From: Ampullaceana balthica
Taxonomy: Eukaryota > Mollusca > Gastropoda > Lymnaeidae
Length of the DNA: 64,000 nucleotides
Reading direction: 5' to 3'
Assembly: GCA_944989445.1 (NCBI GenBank)
Contig: CALYLW010000136.1
Span: 1,417,413-1,481,412 of the forward strand
Shown here: positions 11,440 through 25,800 of the stretch, piece after piece
How the letters are laid out: the number at the start of each line of letters is the position of its first letter
Position numbering within the stretch: position 1 is the stretch's first letter
Made by a program: the position numbers and the translations under genes
The notes under the pieces: model-generated
Told to the model about the DNA's origin: nothing
The model's database searches: none
The model's input: the letters and a program-made list of their open reading frames with translations, nothing else

Positions 11440-13628
11440 AGAATAACTGTTAAGTTTTAATAGAAAGTAAGAATTCGAAAAAAAATTTAAGAAAATGAAC
11501 TAAAAAATCTTTTATCATCAAAAAGTCTAAGAAATACTAATGTGTTGGCTTACTTTAAATAATGAATTTAAAAATATGGACAATTTAAATTGCAAAATGG
11601 TAACAGAAAAAGAACCCACACAATTGTTGCAATATTATTTTTTTTCTCCATTTTAACCCTTTGCTTGTGATCTATAGCTTTAATTAAGAAATATTACACT
11701 GTGACCATCACGTGACCGTTTTTCACACAACGCGAACTCGATTTCTATTTGCCATCTGGACTATCTGTCAAATTTTATTATAAGCGAGGCTCAAGATTTT
11801 CGATGACTTAAACAAGAACTCAGTGTATTAGACAGATGCTGTCTCTAAAGCTGGCTTATTGGCAAAAGTCTAAAATCGAAGGTAATATTTTATTTCAAAT
11901 TACAGATGTTTCGTATCTGTGGACTAAAGGAAAACATGGTTACTTTAGAAACTATTACTCTTTATTTCATATACAATAATTTAAAAGAATCTTAATGAAT
12001 GATTTAATCGACATGTTTATCAATCATAATTTCGAGGATCTATTTTGATTTCTAGCCAGGCTTAAATTGTAGATTAATTTTTTATTTAGAGTGATTAAAG
12101 GAATAAAAAAATGACTTTAATAATAAATATTATTATTTTTAATATTACCAAAAATTGCTTAAAGATAAAATATTTAATGTTTTCATTTCTTTATCACAGG
12201 GAGTAATCACTTTTACCTTGAATTCAGATGATAATTATCAACTAGATGGTGAATCAAAAAGAAGAACATAAAGAATGCAGGATCTTAAATTTTATCTCTT
12301 TTTTTTGGGGTTTATTATACAAAATCAAGCAAGAAAGGTTTTGATCAATTGCACCTTATCCAGGGAAAGATATATTTACACAAATAAATCGTGTTGTCAT
12401 TTTTGGCAATAATACAGATATATATCAATACAATGTATGTGATGAGACCAAATGAATGGATGAGGGGTGAGTACCCAGTCCCTTTCCCTTGAGGTTTTCG
12501 TAAATTGATAGGTGTGAATGATGGGTCAAGATTGGTCGCGTAAACTCTTTTAAATTAAAAAAAATTATAATAATAGTAATAACAATAATAATAATAATAG
12601 GAATAATAATAAAGACATCGCTGTATAATTTTCAGTTTTCTAATCATATAATTTTTAAAAAATTATTACAGGCAACTCACTTTAAAAAAAAATATACGAA
12701 CATTTTTGTTAAATGGTCTTTACCGTGCAGGCTAATAGCTGGAAATGACTAGTGATACTTCTCCTGAAATTGAAATAGATTATCATCCTAAAGAATCTGT
12801 GAAATAACTAGCAAGACCTAACACAAAAAATGACGTCAATCATAACAAGCAAGGTTGGAGTTTATTCCACAATGAAAAAGTAAAACATTGATACTTAAAG
12901 CCATTTTATTATTTTGATACAATGACTGATTGGTGTTAAAAATATATTTCCCGATAAGTGTGATTATTTATAAATACCACGTATTTGCTTGATGATTTAA
13001 ATAAATATTAACTTTATAAAATGAGTGTGACATTAAACTCTGCATATTCCTGAATGGTGTGAAAAGATGTGCTGTGGCATCCATTACAGCCACATTTTTA
13101 AAAATGAATTCTTATTGTTTTTGTGTGTGTGGGGTGGGGGGGGGGATAAGCCTAATTAGGATCCATCGAAAGTCTAAAGTAAATAGAGAAATACTTAAAT
13201 GCTTTTGGTGTCAACTTTAAATGAAGAGTAAGTTTTTAAAATGCCATTGTTTTACGAGTGATTTCTTGTGGATACCATAAAGATCTGTTGTATAAAACTA
13301 CTAACATAGTTTAGGGGCGGGCAAGAAAATCAAGGTGTAGCACTAGAGATACATAACATTTGGATGCATGTTTTCTCTCTTTTCATCATACTTCTAGATG
13401 GACAATTTAAATGTTTCTGGAGGAAATCGCGTTCAATTATCATTTTAAAAAATTATCAGGTAATCCTTTTAAAGGCTAATTTCAATCTTTTTAGTGAATT
13501 TAATTTAAAGGATGTGTCTTTATGCTGACACATGACTAAGTTAAATCCGCTGAATTATTGAGCTTAACATCTCCAGAATAAGGCTCTGGTGTAATGGTTC
13601 CAAACCTTCTTGAATAATTGACCACTTA
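11440..13628. other. Intergenic AT-rich stretch, no gene seen
   Basis: No coding potential found. It contains an (ATA)n-like run at about 12560-12612 and a G-run at about 13130-13145. Several AG-bounded short phase-1 openings occur (after 11904, 12199 and 13397), but they stop quickly and look random. Confidence 0.4.
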
Positions 13629-13889
13629 GGGGCCGTCCATAAAGTACGTCACGCTCCAGATGGTGTGTAAGAAAGTGTACAGTTTGTAACAGGGGGAGGG
13701 GGAGGGTCCGGTCATGTGTGACGTCACGGTGTATTATATTAAATTTTAATAATTTTGTTAATAAAAAACAATATTTTTGTTCGAAAGTGTGACGTACTTT
13801 AGGGGGGGGGGTCCAAGATTTGTGACAGTTTGTGACTGGGGGAGTTAACAATGGTCAAAAATAACGTGACGTACTTTATGGACGGCCCC
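13629..13889. mobile_element. MITE with GGGGCCGTCC terminal repeats (copy 2), TTA target duplication
   Basis: Left end GGGGCCGTCCATAAAGTACG, right end its inverse, with TTA at 13626-13628 and again at 13890-13892. The 3-bp duplication and 261-bp length fit a small non-autonomous DNA transposon. Confidence 0.65.
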
Positions 13890-14595
13890 TTATTTGAATC
13901 GATTTTTTTTCGCGAAATAAACTACAGAACTGTAAAGGTTCGTCTTACTTTGCAGTCTTAGTGAATCCTAAGGTATTGACACTGCACTGACGTAATTTGA
14001 GATCCCGTTCGGAATATGTCAATTTCTTTCCTAGTATACTGAGGCTGCACTATCTCTTGCACGGCACTGTATCTATAGACAACTCTTGTCGGCAACTGAA
14101 CTTTTAGTTTGCTTTTTAACAAAGACATAGCTTAATTTTATTTTCAGATAAGCAGTAAGTTCCATAAGTTTCATGCATCTACAATCTTTAATTGAACAGA
14201 AGACTGGCAAAAAATGCCACTTCTCACAAATTATCACAGAATATATAAGCTTAAAACATTGACGTTTTGAAGAAACTCTAAAATAAAAACTTTTTTTCCC
14301 TTCAAAGCTTTGTTTCAATATGTTAACAAAATGTACACGACTAAAGTTATATGGCATAGATCACTGTAACTTTAATTTCATTATTCAATAAAAAATAAAA
14401 TCAAAATAGTAAATGCAGATAACACATTTCAGACCATGTATAGATGGGCATTTTGATAGAGATTGCAAAGTAAACATGACTTAAAAAAAATAAATACAAT
14501 TCAAGTCTCGTGTCAAAAATTGCGGGCTAAGTCCATAGGAATACAACGTTTTAATGAGTCAATTCTAAATAAATAAAGGTAAAAAAATGATTTTT

Positions 14596-14891
14596 AAAAA
14601 CCACGTTTTTACAAGTGGACTAAAAAGAAGAAAATAATTTAAAACTTGTAAGTTGAAGTGAATTCACTTAATATGGCTAACAACGTGGGGCGGGTGCTTA
14701 TGAGGTCTAACATATGCGGTTCACTCATTATCTCACTTATAGATCTCTCTTTTGCCTTCTAAATTAGAAATCTTTAACTTTTATACAAAACACCCGCCTC
14801 ACGTTTTTAGTCATATTAAATCCAAGTACTTGAACTTACAAGTTTTAAATTATTTTCTTCTTTTTAGTCCACTTGTAAAAACGTGGTTTTT
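14596..14891. repeat. Long perfect inverted repeat (59-bp arms)
   Basis: 14596-14654 and 14833-14891 are perfect reverse complements over 59 bp. The similarity continues imperfectly outward (to about 14570 and 14925) and inward (a GGGCGGGTG / CACCCGCC pair). The transcript could form a very long hairpin. Its origin is probably a foldback transposon. Confidence 0.7.
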
Positions 14892-15029
14892 AACAATATT
14901 TTTTACCTCTATTTATTTTACCAAACACCTCATCAGCGCCCGCCCAACGTTTAATATCAAAGCGATGAGGTCCCGGGGTGAACTCGACATGTACAATTAA
15001 ACTATGGCTGGCGGGTATAGATGCTTATA

Positions 15030-15420
15030 TTAAGATAAACTAAGAAATGCATTAATTTAAATACGGTACATTCGATCGATCTGAAAATTTGATACAATGT
15101 ATTGTCATCCAATATCTATCTGTGGTAAAGTTTTGAGCTCTCTAGGACCATCAGAAGTGTTTTAATTTTACGTTGGTAAATTTGAAAAATTGCGGACAGA
15201 CACGAAGGCATGTACGGTATATAATAAAATATAGATAAACTAAAAAGTTCAATAATTTAATAAGGGTACTATTGATCGATCTGAAATTTTGATACAATGC
15301 ATTGTCATCCAAGATCTATCTGTGGTAAAATTTGAAATCTCTAGGACCATCAGAAGTGGTTTAATTTTGCGTTGGCAGATTTGAAAAATTGTGGAAGACA
15401 ATGCCACAGGAACGAAAGCG
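15030..15420. repeat. Two tandem copies of the GATCGATC dispersed family
   Basis: Copies at about 15036-15230 and 15231-15415 share GATCGATCTGAAA, TTGTCATCCAA, ATCTATCTGTGGTAAA and CTCTAGGACCATCAGAAGTG. The family recurs, in either orientation, at 23760-24000, 26310-26550, 37860-40020 and 55080-55575. Confidence 0.55.
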
Positions 15421-16364
15421 AGTTAATAAAACGTGGTTAAAAAGATTTAAATAATTACTCAGTTTTTGAAACGCCTCAAATATGAATTAAATACTGTATG
15501 TTTTAATAGCATTATTTGTTATAAATTGCAAATTATGTACATAAGAGTTTTTTTTAATAACAAGTAGGCTATAAATTATCTTAGACAGAAAGTAGGTCAG
15601 CTTCACTCTTGAAATATTAAGAAAATGAATTAATTACTTTAAGTGCTGAGCAAATTATAGCAAATAAAATCTTAGTATTGAATCTCAATTTTAAAAATTA
15701 AGTTCAAAATTTCAGGTCGTTCAAATTGCTTGTATTGTTTGAATTCCTGGAAAATCTTTTAGTCTTTTGTTTGAAAACAAATAATTAAACTATCACACAC
15801 TGTATTTTAATATATTTTCATGAAAAATACCTTTATGTAGTATACATGTTATCTAAAAAAAGGTTTATGCTTTAAGAATTTGATATCTCCCTTTGTATAT
15901 AGGTACTGTATATACAAATTCTTTAATATTGTGAGTAAATGATGTGATTGAAAAACTATACTAACTCCTGTACCATTATTTAAAGTGGACGACCTGGAAA
16001 TTTATTGCTGGAATTGAACTTCCCGAAGTAAACATATCAAGATCGATAATTTGCTCTAGCTTTGAACAAAAGATACACGCCCACTACAATTCCTTGGATA
16101 ATAAAATTAAAACGCACACAATCATGTTTGTGGATTTCGTTATTCTTCTTTGTGTGGAATAAATTCAAGTTTAACAAACATATTATAAACCAAACTATTA
16201 AAATAAACTCTTTCCCATGAACTTGTTAACACATAATGTGGGGATGTGAAGTATACCTCATCTGAACTTGAAAACACAATAAAGAAAAATCGCTTAACCA
16301 AGGATGACAGTGTCATATAAGGTTTTTTTTTGTTTTTCTTTTTTTTTAGATCTCAAGTGGAAAA
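15420..16364. other. Intergenic stretch, no feature seen
   Basis: AT-rich sequence without coding potential, terminal repeats or clear similarity to other parts of the window. It ends where the segmental duplication begins. Confidence 0.35.
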
Positions 16365-18799
16365 CAATACAGAGTTTGTAAAATGTGTCAATCTACTATG
16401 TTAGCCTTGGTTAAGTGAGAAATTTTTGTAAACACTAAGACGTAGTGAAAGTTTTATTTTTAGGGGACTAAATAATAAAACGCAGTTTAACAAAGTTGAT
16501 AAATTTGTATAAACTAACACAAAACACATGCAGCTAAAAGTGTGGAATACGACCAATATTATAATTCCTAAAAATGTATACCATTCTATCACTTAACACC
16601 AATGGCCATCTGTTACTGTAAATCATTGATCATCATCTTTAACCATACACGTATTTTGAAAAATGTAACCAAATAATTGTCTTTCGTAAAATAAAGGATC
16701 AAACGTTTTCTGTGACAAGAAATCATCTTCCGCAGCATAAAAAAAATAATTTAAAAAAGACGAAAAAAAAGACGTTTGTATGAAATAAAAAAAAACATTA
16801 CTTTGAAATTGTTTTTGTCAAGAAAATCTATTTCTCTTAATAAACACTCAATGACTGATTGTTGGTTTGTTGCCGAAGAAATGATTCACCGTTCAAGGGT
16901 TTAGTCACAGTTTATAAATTGACTAGTCACAGCAAGTCCTCTATTCCTGCTTTAGAATACACATAAAACAGACACTGAAACGTGAGTATAAAGTTTTTTC
17001 CCCATAAAAATGCTAAGCTAAATGTAAAAATTGTATCACTCAGATATTGTCTTATTTAAATAAAAATTAAAAGTAATTTAGAGTTCAATTTAACATATCC
17101 TTTGAAAATTTTTATAAAATTGCATATATCCAAACTGATTAAGCTGTAACGCCTGTTGTATAAGTACGTATTTCTGAATAAATTTGTTTATATTATATTT
17201 TATATTATATATTATATATTATATTATATTTTATATTTTTAATGTTTCTATTTGTTCATTTAAAATGTGTTTGCATGTTTGTTTAAAATAGGTATTAATA
17301 ACAGAAAAACGTACAAAGAAATAAAAAAAAACTATTGAAAAACAGGTAATATTGTTTATAAAAAGATTATTTAAGAAGTTTTTGAAAATGAACTGCATCA
17401 TCATAAATCAGCTTTTTCGTTAATATTGAAGGCATACGATATTTCAATTAAGATTATTTTTAATTCTAAAAACAATTTAGAAGGCTTAGTTTTATTTCAC
17501 AGTTGATTCCAGGGATCACTTTTAAGCCGTTTAGAAATTTCAATCTTGATTTGCCCAAATTTCGATGCATTTCATAATTTTAGGCAGCTCCGCTACGTCC
17601 CGTATTTTTCTCATAAAACGCGATATGAAGTCACCCATCTTTTCTCTGCGGTACATCAATTATTTTTTTAACAAACATATTGAAAATGCCACGATATTCA
17701 AAATCCGGTTGATATTTTAAAATAAATTGCCTCTGAACCGCGTTCCCGTAAGTTAAGAGATACTCAAAGATATTTGTTAAAAAATATGATTCCTTTAATC
17801 TAATTAATTTTTTAAACGTTTTAAACGTGTTCTGGTTTTACATCGAATTGTTTTATTAGTCTGGCTCATTAAGAGTGCTAGGCTCGGGGCTACCGATTTT
17901 CTACCACATGTAGGTTCATTAGCTTGGCTTAAGGCAAAGACAAGTATTTGCGGTGGAATCATCTTTAAATATGTCATTGTTTCTTTAACATATCGGAACG
18001 GCTTGTATTTATATCGCTTCATTAAGATAAGACAGAAATGTTATGGCTTCTAGCATTGACATTGATGAATAATAATAAAAATTTGATAATTTATATAGCA
18101 CAATGGCCAAGCAAGCAACTGGGCTCACAGCGCTTTACATAAAAATAGTAACACATATAATTATAAATTCATTCAATGTAAAACATTCATATCCTGAATA
18201 CAACATATAATGACATTACAATGCATATATGCTACGTTTATTATTTAAAGAAGTATTTGAATGAGTTTATAATTAATTTTGAAATTAATAAAAAAAATGT
18301 GTGCTTCCTTTCCATCTGATGTAAAATGTTTGTTTGAAATTTACTATTACAAAACTAGACACTTACCCAAAATCCCAAATTTTCTCAAAAAACATTTCTT
18401 TCATCAAGTAATTATAAACATTAAAAATATTTTAACCTCTTTATTGCGTCTTTGATTAAAAAAAAATTCCATGCCACACAATTTCTGGCAGCATCGTATT
18501 ATCTAGTCCTTTGACTAATTCTTTTGTTTGACCAGGTATTTGAACGTCGACCAGTAATATTTATGTAAACTATAAATGCTTATATCGAGCTAAATACTTA
18601 TATCACTTAGTATTGCACATGCCAACCAGAAACGTTAACCAGCCAGCCTGAAATATGTTCTTCGATCACTATTCAGACCAAGACAGAAACTTTAAGTTTA
18701 TCTTTTAGCCGGAGTTTAACGTACATTTTACGTTTTTGCCGGAGTTGAATGCTTAGCAGACGTTTAACGGGTTTCCTACGTTTCAACAGGGGATTCAAC

Positions 18800-18839
18800 A
18801 TGGTATATTTGGGTTTCCTCATGGCTGTCGCCCTTTCAT
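18800..18839 (+). CDS. Gene B exon 1: signal peptide start
   Basis: The ATG follows an AG acceptor-like site (CAACAG ending at 18789). The 13 codons encode [13 protein letters not shown], and the exon ends at GTAAGT in phase 1. The gene D leader exon at 61057 differs at one residue. The upstream AG suggests that the first 10 bases belong to a short 5'-UTR part of this exon. Confidence 0.7.
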
Positions 18840-19785
18840 GTAAGTACATATAAAATATTTACAATGTCGTATATATATATTTAAAACGAATAACTCCCGA
18901 CCTTGGTTGTGGATTACTTTTACCTTCCTTGTAGGGAGGTACTTAAAAGGCGAAGAAAAATTTAAAGAGGAACGGGACACAGTCGCTTTTTTTCCTTTTT
19001 TTCCTTCAAATATTAAAACAGAATCAGGAAGTGATGAAATGGGTGTACGATCAACACTGAGACGCATCTATTTCTTTGATAATCATCTTAATTCTTTGAA
19101 ATAGGTTTCTTCAATAAATCTATTTGAGAATTATTTTCTTTGGACACATTGCACTTAAAAATCCTTTTAATTTTGGTAGAATAAAAAAAATACCAATTGA
19201 CCTTTTCTTTTTAAGACCCGTCATCCATGAAAAGTAATTTTTTTACGCATAACAATGACCTTAACATGTTTAGAGTTCAAAAGACGAGAAAGATGACATT
19301 CTTAAAAGACACTAATACTATTAAACACAAACATTTTCCCCCTATGAGTTTTCAAGTAGATTTCATTACACAGGGCCGGGTTCCCCAAAAAGCCAAATGT
19401 TTTAGTGAACCCGTTCAAATCCCTTTACCGCGGCGGAAGCATAATTTGATTTAAAGGATGTGAGCTTAGTAGTGGGCATATTATAAGAAGATAATCACAA
19501 AGCTTAATGACAACTAATTTCAATGTGCGTTGTATCGTTCATTTAAAAGAAGATTATTATTGAATGCAAACAAAAGAGACAGACTCAATTCCAGGGAAAA
19601 CAGCATTTTGTCCCAACTACAAATTCTCTGACAATGAAACGTTTTCCTTCACCAAATCAAGTAATATGTGAAAGAAGTTTCATTTATATATTTTTATCGA
19701 ATTCTACAATGAAGGCAAGTCACATTTCTTGTTTTAAAAAAAAAGTTATCACAATGATATGATTGAAAATCACACAAACTCTCTA

Positions 19786-19851
<66 letters not shown>

Positions 19852-22800
19852 ACACTCGTTCGACGGCCGATACAACGAGGACCACTCTAGTCATCCGAGG
19901 GTTGTCTGTGCGTGCGCAGATGGCTGATTAGGCCGATCCTTGCACGGAAGGTTCAGGAACAGAAGGGACAAGGGACGAGTAGGACATCTCCTGGAGGGTT
20001 GACAGCATGGGCCTTTCGGTCTTGCCTTTTCTTTTCTGCGGCGGTGATCCGGTTTGCCTCGCATGTTCTGGCACCTTCGTGGATGGAAGAGCGCCAGGAG
20101 GATCGGTCCATTGCAGCTCGTTCCAACGTGTCTGGATTGATGGCAAACGCTTTCATTGAGTCTTTCAGTGTGTCTTGAAGCGTTTCTTTTGCCCACCGTG
20201 GGACAGCTGGCCCATACTGGAACTCACCATAGAAGATTCTCTTTGGCAGTCTCTCATCTGGCATTCGGACAACGTGCCCTGCCCAGCGAAGCTGGGTCTG
20301 CATCAGGAGGTTGAAGATGCTGGGGAGACCTGCCTTGGTCAGTACGACTGTGTCTGGAATTTGTTCTTCCACTTTATGCCGAGAATCTTCCTGAGGCTTG
20401 TTGTATGAAAGTGGTTAAGCTTTCTTGCATGGCGCTGTGGGGAGCACCACTGCACTGTACACTTTCAGCTTGGTCTGGATGGTAATACCTCTTTTATTCC
20501 AGACATTAGGGTACAACCTGCCGAAAGTGGAGCTGGCTCTGGCAATTCTGACGTTCAATTCGTCATCGATGGTGACATTTTGAGACACTGTGCTACCTAG
20601 GTATGTGAACCGGTGCACTGTGTTGAGTCTCTGGCCGTTGAGAGTGATGTTGGGCTCTACGTAGGGCCTTGCAGGCGCGGGCTGATGGAAGACCTCAGTC
20701 TTCTTAGTGTTGATTGTTAGGCCAAAGTTTGTGCAGGCGCTGGAGAACAGGTTTACACTGCGTTGCATGTCGGCTTCTGAGACAGCGTTGAGGGCACAGT
20801 CATCAGCAAACAGCAGGTCTCTGATGATGTCTGTCATAACCTTGGTTTTTGCCTGGAGCCTCCGAAGGTTGAACAGCTTGCCATCTGTGCAGTACTTCAG
20901 GTTGACACCAACATCCTCGTCTCTGAAGGTCTCTGTCAGCATGGTGGAAAACATGAGGCTAAACAGTGTTGGTGCCAGGACGCAGCCCTGCTTGACCCCG
21001 TTTTTGACTTGGAAAGGATCAGAAAACTCCCCGCTGTCCTAGACTCTGGCCTGCAAGCCCTCGTGGAATTGTTGCATCAGGACGATGAATTTCATTGGGC
21101 AACCGTACATGGCCATGATCTTCCACAGACCCTCTCTGCCAACAGTGTCAAAAGCCTTGGTTAGGTCAACATAGGTGGAGAACAGGTCGAAGTTCTGCTC
21201 CTGACATTTCTCTTGCAGCTGCCTGGCAGCGAACACCATGTCGATGGTTCCTCGCTCTTTTCGGAATACCCATATACACAAACAGAAACACACACACACA
21301 AACACACACACACATACAAACAAACACACACACACGCACATACACATAAAAACAAACAAACGCACACGCACACAAACACACACACACATACACACACACA
21401 AACACACACAGAAATAGAGAGATAGTTATATACATTTCTTGCATGTTGCATTAAAATATTTTCTTTCATATGTATCTTTCAGGCCATTTATGCCTGGTGA
21501 CAGGTATGTGTATAAGATAAAAAGCTTTCTTCATTATTTTAGTAGTCACATATTACCATTCACATTTTTAAAACATTTTTTTTCATATTTGTTTACGACA
21601 GTTCCGGAACAAAGTCTGAAATATAATATATCTGGGAAAAAAACTACATTATTTCATATATGAAAAAAAACCCACCAAAACTGTTGATATTACTTAAAAC
21701 AAAGATCTAACAGTTATAAGTTTCAATCTCAAAAAAGCTTAAGTAAATAATATCTGTAAAAAAAAAGCTAGATCTGGTGCTATTTTAGCACAATGAATAA
21801 ATTATTGTTTTCTCTGAGTATTTTCTGAACAAATGATCTTTTCTTGAACACGAGCAACAAAGCCCGTCCAAGGACGTTCCGCAACCGTTCGATGGCATGT
21901 TGTAACTCGCCTACAACAGCCGTCTCGACCGGCCATACATGTGCATCTCGTCAAAAATACTATTCATTATAGTTAAAATAAATAACTCGTAAAAACAGAG
22001 CTTTTGACCATACATCCCAACGCACATAACTGAAAATAAAGTCTTGGAAGAAATACTGCACCAAAAATAACTCGTTTTGAATGTCCGCGTAAACGTGTTC
22101 AATATGATTGGCTTTAGGAGTCATGTGTGTTTGAGGGACCAATCGCTATCGAGAGCCGGACGGAACGGACATAAACTTCTTTTGTATTATATAGGATGTA
22201 CTAACATAGTCTTTATACAAATCTTGATGTAACATCCTGAACAGAAAATAACATGATTTCTTAAATTAAAACCCTAACTAAAGCAATATCTAAACAAAAT
22301 ATGATCTTTTGTATGCTTAATATGAAAAAATGAAAGCAATGTTTTTTCTGATTTCTAAAAAAATGAAAAGCTTATGGCATTACAAGATTTTTTTTACAAA
22401 GCCTGTTTTAATGATATGTACGATTTACGAATATTCAATTTTTGAGAATACTTTTATTTCACACCATTTGATATGTAACATTTCGATAATCTTTATTTTT
22501 TTCCTTAGTCTTAGTTATTTTAAATGACCTTTAACTAGTGTAAATAAGACGCATTAAAGCCTAGGGGGACAAAGCAACATCTAAGTCTTTTTTATTTTCC
22601 TTTTCAAAATATATCTTTTGTTACTCTTGTGTTTATGTGATAGAAACAAAAATGGAAAGTTAATACTGAATCATCGAAACATAGTACACTACGAAATACT
22701 TGACTATTTTGGATGACAGAAATGTAGGCATTTAAAAACAAACAAACAAATACACACACAAATAAATATGGCTGGCTAATTGTAATTTCCGGGACTTTCG

Positions 22801-25800
22801 TTTATGCGTCAAGATCCATGAAGATATACATAAAACTCACTAATTTATAAAGAATAAGATGTGTGTTTTAATTACCAACGTCTTACGATGTTATAGTTAG
22901 AAGAACAAAACGTTTTAAAGTAATCCAATAATGGTGCATGTCATTTTAATTTATCTAAAACTCCAGACATGTAGATAGCGTCATTTTGAAAATCTTTTAG
23001 TCCTTTAAGTATGCATTAAAAGTGTGTTCGTGTATGTTGCATATGTCCCTCTCCGACAGCCAAGACAATAGTGAGGACGCATCAAAGCTCCAACCAAAAT
23101 CGTAAGTAGTTAACAATTTTCATATTAGCATTTTAACTTCTATTGAATAAGAATTTGAACAAAAAGTATATAAACATTTTTATAAACTAATGTCTCATGT
23201 TATGTAAAGAAAATTTCTTTTTTAAACTTTATTTAAAAACTTAAAGAGTCTATATAAAAATAATTAATAAAAAATGTTAAATACACAAAATAAAAATAAA
23301 AATAATACCAAAACATTAAAATCACACATTAACACACCAACTGTATAATTAAGTTTAACTATTAAAAATATTTTTCTCTAAGGTCCTAACCATTTCCAGA
23401 CAGGTATGTTTGAGGTATATTAGATTTTAAATCATTATAATTTTTTGGTACTTCGTAATTTTATTGGTTTCATAATAAGATTATTACTTTTCTTAAAGAC
23501 AAATCGAAAAGGGGGAAAAAATGGACAGTATTTATATACATTTCTTTAAGACTTAGTTAATTAAATTCGATTTCCTTAACCTTAAAAACTGCTTGGTATT
23601 GTTCACTTTTTTTAATAATATGTATAAAAAAATATAATTTTACCATAAAACACACCCACACACGTACACACAAACACACTAAGACACACACACAAATACA
23701 CTGACACACATACACGCATACACAGGTCAAGATGTTTAAATTAGTTTAAAAATTTTTTTTTAGGCCCTATCCTATTAACTCGTGCACACTACCGGATATT
23801 TATATGTCGTCAGGATCTGTATATGGCGTCAACTTTTTTAAAACGCTCGTAAACACGTTTTATGACTAGCTAGAGTGCTTAATTTTCACAGTTGGTTTGG
23901 CTTGTAGGGAGATCTAAGCTCGTAAAGTTTTAGATCGATCGAATGTACCGTAATTAAATTAATGCATCTTTAGTTTATCTCTATATATCTGTATATGTCT
24001 TCATCTAGTATTTGGGTCAGCATGTGAAAAATCTTGGGAAATCCCCTAAAAATAGCTAACCAATCGGCTAGAAAATATTTTTTAGTCACAAACTAAGTAG
24101 ATACACAGGGGGATTCAGAACTCTAAGTTTTATTGATATTTATTGTGATCGATTGTGGGATTTAATGTGAGATATAAAATTTTATCAACTAACACAAAAG
24201 TTCTGAGTTTGACTACTTAGTTTGTGACTAAAAAATTATTTTCTGCTTTTTCATGCGAGATTCTACATTCCTCACTGCAACTGGGCCTCATCTTTTTTAA
24301 AAAAGTTTTATTGTTCATTTTATTCATGGTTCCAATCGTAAGTATAAGGTGAATTAAGCCTTGATTCATTTGAAATATTTATATACTCTGTGCTTTTTGT
24401 TTTGTTTTTATACAAAGTATGATTTATCTCAACAAGGTCTGAATACATCGCAACTGTAATAGAAGCGTTGATAAAATGCATCCTCTGAAGAAAGTCTGAA
24501 GAAAAGCAATTTCTGAAAATTTCCTGAACTAATTCATTATGTGAACAAATCCTGAAATAATAATAACTATGTAAAGAGAATACCTTGTTCATTCTTTTTC
24601 TAAACAAAGCACAAACTAAATAATCTTTAAAGCCTGAAAACTATTCATTTTCAATACACATTACATTGCATTTAACCTCATTAATTCTAAATATTTTAAC
24701 CGTCGTATTCCCTTCCTCTGCTATTTAATTTCACTCATAATTTCAAAGTTTATCGGCTTTGGAAAAGAACTTTATAAGATTTTATTTCTAATTTTTTTAT
24801 TTCAGCATTATGATCTGTCTATATTCCTCTAACTGTAACATGTTTTGTGTCATTTTTTGTTGATCTCTTATACGTTCTAATGCAATTAATATGGTGCATG
24901 TAGTCGAGCGGCTGGCACAGTCGGCTGACGTACCGAAAGACGCGGTTTCGAATCCCTGTGTAAGCCAGGGCTTTTTCCTGTGGATTGGGTTCAAAACCTG
25001 ATTCAAGAAAGCTCCTGATGGGTACTTTTAGGGAAAAAACAACTATTTTATGCAAAACATTCTGTATTGATGACAAATTTGAATTTTAAAAATATAATGT
25101 TATTGATGGCTGGATACACTTAGCCAGTTAGAGCGGCTAGTTTAGACGAAGAAAATTATGGTCAGCCAGAGTGAAATCGTTTTTTTTCATTGAAATTTAA
25201 ACCGATTAAACACTTTGTACCAAATAATGTGAAGAAATTTAAATACACAAATATGTATATGGTAAAACGATGATCGGCGAATTAGTACATTAACATTTAA
25301 TTTTATTCAAAGATTACATGAAAACATCATTGTATTTTGTAAAGCAACGATAACGTAAAGCGTATATAAAAAAAGTAATTTTTTCGACGTTTTAATATTG
25401 TATAATGAATATATATATATATAGTTTGTGAATAAACATAGTGAATATAAATAAATAATATGTAGACATTCATAGAATATTATCATTTGTATTTTCATTA
25501 GCGTCATTAGTAATCGTTGAGTAAAAACCAAATTATTCGCGCACCGATAGAGACATGCACTCAGTAACGCATTCATTCTATTTAAATAGTTTATTAACAA
25601 TTTTCCCTTTCAGTTTCGTAGGTAGTACGTATGCAAACTAAATATTAAAAATAACTCGTGTGAAAACTTGCATAGCATTAATTTTTTATGAAATATTTTA
25701 CACAATTTGATATTCCAAACTCCTGCGTAGCGTCGATAGGTTATCTGGCGTAAATGTTGTTAATTACATCAGCGACTTAAAAAAATTACTTTTTTATTTT

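Larger units (their letters stand above)
16365..19860 (+). repeat. Segmental duplication, copy 1 (gene B promoter and leader exon)
   Basis: Collinear similarity with 58470-64000, seen at many points: TGTTGGTTTGTTGCCGAAG (16860 / 59220), the CAACTGGGCTCACAGCG block (18115 / 60365), the leader exon (18800 / 61057), AGATGACATTCTTA (19290 / 63407), GGATGTGA (19456 / 63620), and a CA microsatellite at the end (19794 / 63985). It contains the gene B upstream region and first coding exon. Confidence 0.75.

Noticed and set aside
11905..11980. Alternative terminal exon for gene A after ACAG at 11901-11904
   Set aside because: It is open in phase 1 for about 24 codons, but the peptide has no tail-like or domain-like features, and a better acceptor with polyadenylation signals lies upstream. 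It is not excluded by sequence alone.
21039..21469. Val-Cys repeat ORFs
   Set aside because: Translations of the CA microsatellite beside the LINE. Only the terminal AFDTV part is real LINE sequence.
24320..24607. 95-residue ORF conserved at 26872-27159
   Set aside because: Conservation is explained by the young tandem duplication. The composition looks random and nothing upstream supports translation.
24895..24970. Functional tRNA gene (and the copy at 27450)
   Set aside because: Same reason. The boxes have an extra base, the stems do not fold cleanly, and it is carried within repeat-rich intron sequence.
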